Part shown: in pieces, positions 1-10,115 of the stretch
Numbering within the stretch: position 1 is the first letter of the stretch
How the letters are laid out: every line of letters begins with the position of its first letter
Origin: Fragilaria crotonensis
Lineage: Eukaryota > Bacillariophyta > Fragilariophyceae > Fragilariales > Fragilariaceae
Reading direction: 5' to 3'
Assembly: GCA_022925895.1 (NCBI GenBank)
Contig: JAKSYS010000185.1
Span: 1-64,000 of the forward strand
Length of the DNA: 64,000 nt
Notes under the pieces: model-generated
Databases searched by the model: none
The model's input: the letters and a program-made list of their open reading frames with translations, nothing else
Told to the model about the DNA's origin: nothing
Program-made: the position numbers and the translations under genes

Positions 1-12
1 CCTGATGTCTGC

Positions 13-2019
13 ATGCGAATCAAAAAGTACGCAAAGGAAAACCTTGAAACACTGTCAATTGAGATGTTGTCGGAATACATCCACGACAAAGCTCTTCCCA
101 TGCTTGTACATTCCACATTTGCTGAATGTGATGAGGGCGAAGAAGAAGATGAGCTGAGTGTTAGTGGGCTGCCGTCATGCTTGATTTGGACTCAGAAGAG
201 TACCAGTCTAAGTTGAGACAAATATTTGTCCCGCACGGACTTACCAGTGTAAGCCCCAGCACAGTCTATCGCTGGATGATTCGATTGGGATTTCGATACG
301 CCGCACGGAAGAAGGGTACTATGTTGATGGGCACGAAAAGCCCGCAACAATTCAATACCGTTGGGACTTCTGCAAGCGATACCTCACCTACGAACAACGG
401 ATGCATCGTTGGACACAGGTCACCTTGGCTGAAGCCGTCGTCATGGAAGAGAATGGTGACGTAGCAAAGGGCTCTGGATACAAGCAGGGCAACATCATTG
501 AATATCATGTCGATACTGTCAATCCGGAGAAGTTGAAAGAAACAGAATTCGGTGGAGACTTGAGCATAAGATTCCCGGTTGGAGCCAAGCCATTGGTAAT
601 CTTTGGCCATGATGAATGCATATTCAAGCAATTCACCATGCCAGGAAACAATGGTACGGACCGAGCAAAGAAACCTATATTGTTCCCAAGGACGAAGGAA
701 TGGGAATAATGATATCGGCTTTTCAAAGTCGAGAATTTGGTTTTGGAATGCAGCTAACAGTACAAGACCTGCAGAGTGAATGAGTCAAGGCGAGGATCAA
801 CGTACATGGACAAGCAAGCAGCGCACGACACAAGAAAGAATGTGTTCAAGTTGGAACTTACGACAACACCATTCGTTAGAGAATTCGAATACAGGGCTAA
901 CTCGGAGGGCTACTGGACCTATCAGCACATGGTCTTGCAGCTCGAAGATTGTGTCAATGTTCTCAAGGTACTCTACCCTCAATACGAGTTCTTGTTTCTT
1001 TTCGATCATTCCTGTGGTCATGATCGACAGAAAGAGGATGGCCTAAATGTTGCGCGAATGACAAAGTTGTATGGAGGTGCACAGAAACGGTTGAGAAACA
1101 CTGTAATAAAACAAACTCAAGGATACCTTGGACCGTACTCACCTAAGCTGGAACCAGGGAACACTCAATCGATGGTTTTCAAAGCAGATGATATTGGCCC
1201 ATTTTGGATGACTCAAACACAGCGTGAGGAAAGACGGCATGATCAACTACTGGACGGGCAAACAGTCACAAGAAAGTACACTCGAGAGGAGCTCATTCGA
1301 CACCTAAAGGAAAAGGGAATTACTGCGAAGGGTAAGAAGGAAGCCATACAGACAACGGCACAAGAACACAACTTACAGATTCAAGAGACAAAACCGAAAG
1401 TCATTGAAGGATGGGAGAACAAAGCAAAGGGTCTGTTACAGGTACTTTGGGAGAGAGGCTTCGTTGACGAATCCCAACTGGAGAAGTACACATTGAATGG
1501 AACACGGGATGTGTTCGGCCTTGTGCAAAAGTACTTTTCGTTGAAGTCCTTGATGAGTAACTGTCTCGATTTTGAAGAAGAGAGAGACTCTATTGCAATC
1601 CATGGGAAGGAAATGGGAGTACTTGTTGACCGAACTCCAAAATGTCACTGCGAACTTGCAGGCGAAGAATCGAGTATTCTTGGGTTGTGCAAGAATTTCT
1701 ACCGCCGAGTTGCTCTGCGGAGAAAGAAGGGAAAGAGAACTTTAGGTCTGTGGTGCGAGAGAGCATGTCGACGGACAATGTGTTAACCAAAGCAAGGATC
1801 AGACACTTTTCACGGCGAGCCAGGCAATACATATGTGCTTACTTCAAGATCTGGATCAGTTTGAACGAAAACAACGTTGGCAATGTTACACACACAGCTG
1901 ATCCCATCAACATCGAGAAGCTTGTCAAACTATTCAAGACACACCGCTGTGCTCTGGATTTTGACACGTCATTCTGCAAGGCAAGTTTTGTTTACTCCGA
2001 GCAACCATACACACAGTAG
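13..2019 (+). pseudogene. Decayed DDE-superfamily transposase with embedded SAP-like domain
   Basis: Pieces of one transposase lie in order but in changing frames. A helix-turn-helix segment (VSPSTVYRWMIRLGFRY, about 255-300) is followed, after a frame break near 313, by YYVDGHEKPATIQYRW and then by the first acidic motif FGHDECIFKQ (about 602-630). A second break near 700-775 precedes the second acidic motif LFLFDHSCGHDR (about 990-1025). About 1271-1385 encodes a SAP-like helix-extended-helix (REELIRHLKEKGITAKGKKE), a DNA-binding fold. Further frame changes follow near 1640. At least three frameshifts mean no intact enzyme is encoded. The motif set resembles DDE endonucleases common in diatom and fungal genomes; I cannot name the superfamily. 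The 5' end may lie outside the window and no terminal repeats were identified. Confidence 0.7.
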
Positions 2020-2096
2020 TCCTTAAACAAGTAGACATCAAGATGAAACAAGAGCATCATTGAGGGAAATGCCTTGCTGCCAACATCCTGGGACTT

Positions 2097-2683
2097 TCAA
2101 CGCAGACGTTCGATAGCATTTGTCAATTCCCGATCCTTTGCGAGGACTGTAGAACTGGGTGATTGTCGAGTTGGAACAAGAATACTCCAATCATGCAATT
2201 GAATTGCACCTGGCACCCAATTTGTTCTGGCGGCACAAGATTGGCGAGGCACGTTGTAGGACATGAGTTCGGCGTAAATGTTGACGACTCCTCCGACCAC
2301 TTCATCTGACTTGATTTCAGCTTCCAGAGCCTCCAACGAAAAGAAGGAACCAGGAGGATACTCGGTCCCTCCACGAATGTTTCCCCCCGTGAGCAAGATG
2401 GCATCCACGAGGTGTGCTCGCTGTCGACCACGCCTCACGTTGAGCACTCTTCTACGCACGTGCTGCAGTCTGCATTGTCTAGAATGCCGCGGCCTTCATC
2501 GGCAGCGTCTTCAGCACCAGCCTGCCACATATCGATGGTTTTCTCGACGGTACAATTCGTACATGCATAACACAGCATGCCGTCTTTTCGCGAGTGCAAC
2601 CGAGGCATTGAGGTAGCTTTCGAGGTCAACCAAGTATTCACCGTAGTTCGAATTGCACGTATCAGAATCACTGGCGCTGGCAA
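2097..2683 (-). pseudogene. Fragment resembling 5'-nucleotidase C-terminal domain
   Basis: Two overlapping minus-strand frames (2683-2435 and 2459-2097) carry a cysteine-bearing stretch (CYACTNCTVEKTIDMW) and then LVDAILLTGGNIRGGTEYPP followed by FFSLEALEAEI. The GGNIRGG-xYPPG pattern followed by a helix matches the substrate-binding C-terminal domain of UshA/5'-nucleotidase-type metallophosphoesterases (typical form GGSIRGDxxYPPG). The metallophosphatase domain, signal peptide and a continuous frame are all absent, so this looks like a gene remnant. The family assignment rests on one motif and is moderate. Confidence 0.4.
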
Positions 2684-2699
2684 TGCATCAATGAATCGT

Positions 2700-3004
2700 C
2701 AATTGTGATTTGAGTGTGTGCTCGCTCAATGATGTTCATTGAGATGTATTCAACATGCGTCATGATTTTTACTTCGAATTATTAAATCAATAAATAAATC
2801 TATACTGGGGCCTACGTATGCTACTAAAAGCATCATGAGGCTGCAACCAGCCGTATGATACAAAACGTATGCATACTGCATACACTACGTACGACATACT
2901 ACCGGTAGTTCCATGTGCAATACAAGTACTACTTCTATTTTACATACATACTCCAGTACATAACAAAGGACCCTGTTATCACAGCCCTGTCTTCCTGAGT
3001 TCTC
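2700..3004. other. Intergenic, no gene seen
   Basis: AT-rich sequence (about 2765-2810) followed by a GTAC-rich stretch with TACCGGTA-type palindromes (about 2870-2960). No coding potential is recognised. It probably contains the upstream region of the NDUFB9-like gene. Confidence 0.5.
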
Positions 3005-3028
3005 GTAGAAGCTTCTAGAAGCTTCTAC
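3005..3028. promoter_or_regulatory. Perfect heat-shock element (palindrome)
   Basis: A 24-base perfect palindrome contains four alternating inverted modules with exact 2-base spacing: GAA at 3008, TTC at 3013, GAA at 3018 and TTC at 3023. This is the canonical nGAAnnTTCn array bound by trimeric heat-shock factors. It ends 28 bases before the first ATG of the NDUFB9-like gene, so it is in a core-promoter or 5'UTR position. HSF families are greatly expanded in diatoms. Binding and heat responsiveness are inferred. Confidence 0.6.
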
Positions 3029-3056
3029 TACATCGTTGAACTCCATCATCGTCACC

Positions 3057-3640
3057 ATGTCACGGCTAGTGCGGCCACAAGTACTTAATCCTGCTTTCTT
3101 ATCAATTGCGATGGAGACAAAGCAGAAGCTTCCAACCTTGACTGCCAATCAACAGGTAAGAGGAAAAGCGCTGGGAAGCGTCAGTAGACAGTGTTTTATT
3201 GTGACAGTACCGTATCCTCACAGGGCCTCCGGCAACAACTACTCTAGGTCGCTCGACTTTACCGTCACTCCCTCAAAACGCTCTCGTCCTGGGCCATTGA
3301 TCGCGAAGTTTTCATCGAAGAAGCCACACTTCTCCGAGCACGATTCGATGCCAATCGAGGTGTCTCCGCTAGTGCTGCTGCCCGCCTTTTGGGCCTTGGG
3401 GAGGATGAGTTGTTTATGAACACTCATCCTGATCCCTACACGGTTGCCTACATGCCGGGAGGAACGCTTTACATGCGAAACCCTCCACCTCCTCTCGAAG
3501 TTTGCTTTCCGGATGGCAATTATCCAGCCGATGCTCCTAAAGTTACGTACAATCCTGATATGACCATCTGCAAGCCTGAGACGGGCAAGAGTGCGGTGGG
3601 TAGTGTTTTGGTGGACTTTACCAAGAAGAAAATGGAGTAA
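3057..3640 (+). CDS. NDUFB9-like mitochondrial complex I LYR subunit
   Basis: Accessory subunit of NADH:ubiquinone oxidoreductase in the inner mitochondrial membrane. Two exons: 3057-3155, a 92-bp GT-AG intron (donor GTAAG at 3156, acceptor TAG ending 3247), then 3248-3640. The spliced product is about 163 aa, or 145 aa if the in-frame ATG at 3111 is used. Exon 2 opens with the LYR motif (VARLYRHSLKTLSSW, about residues 34-48), followed by LLRARFDANR and a HPDPYTVAYMPGGTLYMRN segment. These match the order of conserved blocks in NDUFB9 (LYR; LLRARFDE; HPxPY). A nearer CAG acceptor at 3223 would read into an in-frame TAG, which favours the 3247 acceptor. A heat-shock element sits just upstream. 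The start codon is uncertain. Confidence 0.75.
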
Positions 3641-3793
3641 ATTGAGAAGTGATGGACTAGGGCAGGTGCGAGGAAACATTCTCACACTGACGGCTTGCGA
3701 ATGAATGAAATAACGAATTACATAAGGAACAGATATCAATTGGACCGTGACAACCAATCACATTGCTCTTTTACGAATATCCTACCAAGTCAG

Positions 3794-4914
3794 TTAGTAG
3801 CGTAGTATCTGCTGAATCATCGATCGAGCTTGACCGAGGTAGCCTCCAAACAGTACTTCATGGTTTAGAATGTGATACAAGTTGTACACTGTTCTTCGAT
3901 TAGCGTGACCCTGACCAGAACTCGTAAGTCGCACGTAAATTCCAAGTGTCGGCAAATGCGCAGAAAATGTAAACCAACGAATCAAATCCATCGAGAGCTA
4001 TTTCCTTACCTCAGGGAGCGGCCATTCCGATTCATACCCTTGATAGAAATCAGATCCAAATCCACCAAATAGATAAGTCATCGCGATATCTGCCTCACGA
4101 TCGCCGTAGTACACGGCCGGATCAAAGATAACTGGCACCACTGTCCCATCCGCCTCCCTGACGTATCCCTTGTTACCACCCCACAAATCACCGTGCAGCA
4201 ATGATGGCTGTGGTTTGTGCGATAGCAACTGCTTCGTCTTGATTCGAAGCTTTTCAATTTCATCATCACCGTACCCGGCATTATCCGTCAACTCCAGCAT
4301 GTGACCAAGGCGATGCGTGTCCCAAAAGTCTGCCCAGTCATCCTTCCACGGTAAATTGGGTTGCGGCGTTGCGCCAATGGTATTGTCGACATCAAATCCA
4401 AAGAGTCCATTGGTTGATAGAGTCCTATGCATCTTGGCCAATTGAACCCCGGTTTCACGACCGCTGCCCCCACTGCAAAACTGTAAATATTCGAAAATAA
4501 CAAACGATCGGGTTCCATCTTGACCAAAACAAAGTGGAGTCGGGACACGCATCGTTTGACTGGCGGCCAGTGCCTGGACGCCTAAAAATTCGGCTCGCAA
4601 CATGTCGGACCGCGAGGACGAGGCGACTTTGCAAAAGTAGGGCTCTTGTGTGACGGAGTCCCGAACGACCCAGTAGACGCACCTCCACCTCCCGAAGCGC
4701 CTCCGCCGGAAGTCGGCGTGATTTGGACCGTCCGACCCAGAGTCTGCGACAATTCGTTGGATATGGCAGTATATAGGTTGTTGTTTGAAGATGCCATGAC
4801 TGTGCGTCGGGATGGGGAACTGGCGAGTGTTGGAGACACTAAGGAACGAATGGGTGAAGGAAATGATAATGCGGAGGGAAACGAATAGCAATAAATAAGA
4901 AGAATGGCGCGCAT
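3794..4914 (-). CDS. Fructosamine-3-kinase / ketosamine-3-kinase family protein
   Basis: Phosphorylates fructosamine or ribulosamine adducts on proteins so that they decompose (deglycation). Exon 1 is 4914-4010, followed by a 99-bp GT-AG intron, then exon 2 at 3910-3794. Visible blocks are a glycine-rich nucleotide loop (GGGASGGGGASTG), YFCKV with the ATP-binding lysine, SLLHGDLWGGNKGYV (catalytic HGDLW), PVIFDPAVYYGDREADIAM (metal-binding D and a second acidic motif), and the C-terminal YNLYHILNHEVLFGG. The frame breaks once, at a GGG run at 4669-4671; one extra G would give ASTGVVRDSVTQEPYFCK. The N-terminus is hydrophobic and ends SALS-FPSP, which resembles the ASAFAP-type site of diatom plastid presequences. 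An internal Met (MASSNNN) could give a cytosolic form. The deletion is probably a consensus error. Confidence 0.85.
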
Positions 4915-6238
4915 GATGAGAGGCGAAACTGATTGATCCTGTGCGTCTTCGATTGATAGCTGGAAGCTGGAGGAGGTTCGCACTCTAAGATTTTACTCTA
5001 CGCTCAAGAGTAAAGGTATGACATATAGCAAGCAATAGAGTGTTCGTGTAGACGACGAGTTCTCGTCCAAGAACACGCGAAGGTGATTTATGTCTGACGA
5101 CTCACAACTCACAACTCACAACAGTTGTATTCTCGCAGTACGTGTACCAGGTACCCCAACTTTGTAGCAGTAGCAGTACCTTATAACGGTTGAAAGCAGG
5201 TACGGTGCTGCCGTATCTTATATGCATACAGAACTCTTGTGGTACATAGTACATAGTACATAGTACGTACACTCGAGTACTCCAATACTACTACATAGGA
5301 CTTGATTGTAGAGTGTACGGAACATTTGTACCACACCAAGTACTGAAGTACTGTAAATGGCATACTGTGCACATACCGGTACCAGTATGTACCTGGTTTG
5401 TAGTACTCCAGTACTGGTACTGTTTACAACTTTACCACGTCTTATGATTTATGATACAACTGTAGAGCGATAATACGAGCTACGAGCTACTCCAGTGCTG
5501 TACTACCAACCAACTATACTACAGTACCAGGTACTAGGTACAATACCATGATACCAACAATCCTTTCCATACACCAGTTACAGTCATATGCACAGCGGTT
5601 GGATTTGTGGTTGGCCAGCAAAAAGGCGTTCACGGTTCAAAATTAGGAAAGTGCACCTACATCAACGTATACTGATAAAACGACGCGCCATCCTCTGTTT
5701 CCCGCCAATCCCGTGATTCTGGGCGCGCTCATGGCACATACGGGGGTTAGTTCGTGGCCTCGGCCTTCCTCGCAACTCCGCTTTCAATTTTGGTGTGTCT
5801 CCCTTCCTCATTTCAACCCGTGTCCAACATTGATTCTGTCAATCCTGCGCTTACTCTCTCATCGTGGTTGTGCTGGTGTTGCAAGAGTTGGATTTGGGTT
5901 GTAGAGAGTGTGCGGGAGGAGCTTGTAGTGTTGGAACAGGAAAGCTACCCTCCTCCTCATCGCGCGTGCAATCCTACGTACGACTGGATCTAAAACTGCA
6001 AGGCACCTCTTTTTCTTGGCACGAATCCTTCCGAAATACTTATCTTGTCCAGTATTGTCCGATCCCAACACATCACGAGGCACAACTCCACCATTGATCC
6101 TCTTTTACCTGTTGGATTGTGGAGATAGGGAGAGCGCCAAACGATCACCTGCCGAGTTGTTGTGCTGACAACCTCGTATTGTTCGGACAGTCATAGAGAT
6201 ACCCCATCCTGGATCAGTCGTTTCGTATTTGCATCACG
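4915..6238. other. Intergenic: GTAC-rich block and kinase upstream region
   Basis: About 5140-5560 is saturated with GTAC, GGTACC and TACTCCAGTAC motifs, including three tandem ACATAGT units near 5247-5267. No gene was recognised. The portion from about 5700 to 6238 is less repetitive and probably includes the promoter and 5'UTR of the Wee1/Myt1-like kinase. Short ORFs there show no family features. Confidence 0.5.
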
Positions 6239-9200
6239 ATGGCCAGCCACCCGCGTTTGGAGACCCTTGAATCGATTGCGACTCCCTTTCGAAGTAGCGA
6301 CAATCCTTTCATTCTCCGGACCAGAAGCGCCGAGGATACTATGAAAACTGGCCGACGTGCGGAGCAACACAGGGAAGAGCAATTGGAGGACGAAGACGAG
6401 TTAGACCTTTCCTCGGCTGTAACATCGCTGCATTCGTCGTTCGATGCTGCGCTATCGGGATCGGAAAGTTCTCGTGAGGCACCTCTCCCACGAGTATCGT
6501 TGGCATCCTCCTGGGATGAATCCTCGTCTCCCATTTCGCAATTCAGCGATGGCCATCTCTCCGGACTCAAACTCTTACCCAGAAATGACTCGTCAGAAGT
6601 CATTCCTCCCTCCACAGTGCGAAGACAGAGGAAGACGCGCTCGTCATCGCTGTCAGACGCCATGCGAACACCTGGAAGACCTCTGCGGCCGCCAGGGTCG
6701 GTGTTGAAGCTTCCTCGGCAAACTACACCCAACTCGTCACGCCGAAGAAAGGCGTCTCCTCCGACGCAGCAACTTCGCCAGACAAAATCGCCACGACCAT
6801 CGCCACTGCAGCGGCAGGAACAACGAGAGGAGCGAGAACGACAACATGTGGCGTCAACACCACGACCATGCTTTCCTCGAGGTGACACCCCTTTTCTCTT
6901 GAAACATCCCAACTCCCCTCAATATCAGGCAACACCAACTGTCGGCAATCTTCTTAATCTTAAACAGGTTCCACACAGCGGAAGCACAGGGATTACATCC
7001 AACTCATCGGCTCTTGATATCACAGGTGATACGGAAGCTAGTCAAGAGTCTCCTGTGTCAACTCCTTTCCAGTTCACCTCGTTTCCAGCATCATTGCCAC
7101 GAGTCCACCCCGTCCCAGTGACGGGACTGCCACGATGTTTGGCCCCAATACGATTCGAAAGAAAGTGTCTTATCAATCTCGATTGGATGCCACCATGGAG
7201 CAGCCGGACTTGAATCCGGATGAGGATGTCAAGGCCCTCAAACGATCTAGGCCTATGACTGCCGTGATGCGCTATTCCATCGATGACGCGGCGGCACATA
7301 ATTCATCCATCAGCAGTATGTCTGGAGAACACGCCAATGCGATGATCCCGCGGAATCCGATCCCATCCTTCCCTCCTCCAGATCTGGACTGGAAATCGTT
7401 GCATTTGACTCAAGTCTCTCGTAGAATCGACAGCGCAGACGATGGCATCCCAGAGCAGGGACCGACGGTCACCAAGCGTCTGGAAGTTCCTGCTGGTCTT
7501 TTTCTGAACACGCCGAATCATGGGTACAGTTACAGCGAAGATGAGGAATCACCGGCACGGCCCAGTGTTGCACGAACGAGATTGGATTTTAATCTCGTAC
7601 TCAGTCCGCCGCAAGGTGATGCAGACGGGCAAGAGGTCCTGACGAAAGATTTGAACCCCACCGCTCAGTCCTTTCAATCGTCAAAGCCATTCCCCGAGCG
7701 CCGTGTGAGCAATTACCTTACCATGTCGCCCGCCACAACGTCTCAACAAACGTTCGCCACCGAATCCACAGCGACAGCTTCGACATTGAGTCCCATGAGG
7801 CCGCATGCATCGTCATCTATGTTAGAACGACCTGCAAGTCCAGCCGAAGTTCAATTTCGCTTCAGACTCGATGCCGCTCAGTGTTCGCCGATTCTTCCTC
7901 CTGGTAGGATTGACAATAACATGGATGTTGACCAAACGTCTCCACCTACAGATCAATTGTCGCCAGTGGCAGAGTGTGAGGTCACGAGAACGGCCTCTAG
8001 CATGGGCAACACTTCTAGTCAAGACGATTCCAAGCTGTCCGTTTCACAAGATTCATCAAGTTCATGTAACAGCAGCAAGCAGCGTCGCCTCCGTCCGATG
8101 CCCGACATGTCGGCCTTTGACGCTGGAGCGTCGGTACGAAGTGGATCCTCGCTCAACAACAAATCTGGTGCCGACGACAGTGTTCCTTCTCCCAAGCTTG
8201 CGTGTCCTCCGACGCCAGTTCGGACTCCTGCATGGGCACACAATGACGGCGCAACCAACATCTTCGTCAGGGCCAACTCGTTAAACGTGACTAAAGTATT
8301 GGCGACGTGTCCAGTTCAAGTTGTCGATGGCCACTCGTCCCTTGAGACCTCAATGGACTTGAGCGGCGCCGGTGATGTTGATAAACGCAAATCATCTTCG
8401 TCTTTCTCGCCCCTTGGCATGGAAAGGGGTGACGAGGTCATGGAAGACGCCGATGTGCAGAGACAGCGAGACTTGCTTGATTCCGCTATTGGTATTACCC
8501 CTCTACCAAGGACAACCGGTCAGGTTCTTTCAGTCCCCCGATTTTCCTTGACACCGGAGCCGCTTGCGGAGTTGACAATGAATCCCAAGAAGCAGTTTGC
8601 GGCGCGTGTGGTTCCATCCAAGCCAGCTGCCATTGACTCAACAGAGGATGGCGTCTCCATTTCCTTCGCCACCAGCTTCGAGAATCTTGGAGAACTCGGA
8701 AGTGGTGCATTCGGGGATGTATACAAGGTCCGTTCGAAAACAGACGGGCAGCTTTACGCAGTCAAGAGGAATCGCCGTCAGTTCCGCGGCAAGCGTGACA
8801 GAGATATGGCCATGGCAGAAGTTCGCACTATGCAGAAACTCCAGAGTGTCTGCGCGGACAGTGCCAACAAAGCCAAGTCCAGTTACAGTCTGTACGTTCT
8901 TTTCTTCTACCGTGCATGGCAAGAGGAAGGCTTTTCTATTGCCAGACAGAGCTCTGTTGTCGCGACACCTGTCGTGACTTGATGAATTCTCTTCGATCAA
9001 AATGGCAATTTGCTGTTCTCAAGTATCCGTCGTTGACGAATCACTTGCCTGGCAATCAAGCAAATAACGACGATGGCGTTGCCGTTGGGCGCTTGATGCC
9101 TGATATGACTGTCTGGAAGATTTGCCACGATGTCGCTGCAGGTCTATCTCACATCCATTCTCACGGCATCGTCCATCACGACATCAAGCCCTCGAACATT

Positions 9201-9775
9201 TTTTTGTCTCCCATGCGCGCTTAGGCGCCATGTGCAAGATTGGCGACTTTGGGATGGCAGGAGAGATTGGCACAGCCGAAGATGGTCAAGAAGGCGATAC
9301 TGTGTACATGGCGCCCGAACTCCTTTCCTCCAGTGAGAAACAGCCGAGCGCTGACATTTTCAGTCTCGGATTGACCCTCTACGAATTGGCATCTGACATT
9401 GGATGGCAGATGCCGTTCGAGGGTCCACGTTGGCACGAGGTGCGAGGCGGCCATCACGTCCCTGAGTTGCCTCCTTCCCGACATTTCGACTTGGTGAGAC
9501 TCATTCAAGCCGCCATTAGAGCCGACCAAACCAAGCGTCCGTCTGCGGACGAGATTTTGAATTGCTTTAGCTTGGTTAAGAACGCTGGGTCCCGGTGCGA
9601 CGAGTTCCTTCGAGACTACCTCTTGGATATTGAGAGAAATGATCGTGAGCGAGAGGTACGAGAAGCACTTCTAGCTCAGCCAGAGCAGACGCCGCGGAAT
9701 TCGGTACAGCGTGAAGTACGAACTCCTACGCCAGGAATGCCCTTGGTTCCGTTCTTCTTCACGCCGAATCCTTGA
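6239..9775 (+). CDS. Wee1/Myt1-family protein kinase (frame-disrupted)
   Basis: Likely inhibitory kinase of cyclin-dependent kinases controlling entry into mitosis. An ~800-residue Ser/Pro/Arg-rich, low-complexity N-terminus with many possible SP/TP phosphosites precedes a C-terminal kinase domain (about 8670-9580). Visible motifs are the Gly-loop GELGSGAFGDVYKV, YAVKRNRR with the ATP lysine, the catalytic loop HGIVHHDIKPSNIF, KIGDFGMAGEIGTAEDGQEGD and YMAPELL. The GDFG...EGD-YMAPELL layout and the following DIFSLGLTLYELA are closest to Myt1-type kinases as I know them. The frame breaks at about 7125, 8930 and 9222. Each fits a single missing base in a G or T run, since the downstream frame continues the conserved protein. 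Start ATG at 6239. I judge it a functional gene with consensus errors, but decay cannot be excluded. Confidence 0.8.
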
Positions 9776-10115
9776 GGTGAAAGCAAGATATCTACGTTAA
9801 TGTATACTACGCATCTGATGAATAATGATTATTGTGAACGTGTTTGCACTTAATATAGTCTCTAGGAATTGAATCATTTGGGTGAGGTGCTAACCTTTCG
9901 GCTAAGACAGCCGTTCGTATCACGCCCCAGCACATGGCACAAATCGAATCGAATTGCATTTGAAAAGGAAAGGACCTATCTCTATTGCATTAATGAGATT
10001 CAAGAACACATACAGCAGCCGCAATTTAGGATTACATGGTCCAAAGAACTCAAGAGAAATTTCAGCAAAATGCCTGGGAGATTCGTCACCTGGTCACGTT
10101 CAATACGACGCCGCT
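9776..10115. other. Convergent intergenic spacer
   Basis: Separates the 3' ends of the kinase (+) and the diflavin reductase (-). It should hold both 3'UTRs. No gene, tRNA or repeat was recognised. Confidence 0.5.

Noticed and set aside
3223-3247. Alternative acceptor at 3223 for the NDUFB9-like intron
   Set aside because: Using it puts an in-frame TAG before the LYR motif; the acceptor ending at 3247 keeps the frame and motif.
6214-6912. 232-aa minus-strand ORF opposite the kinase N-terminus
   Set aside because: Antisense shadow of the Ser/Arg-rich region; no family features.
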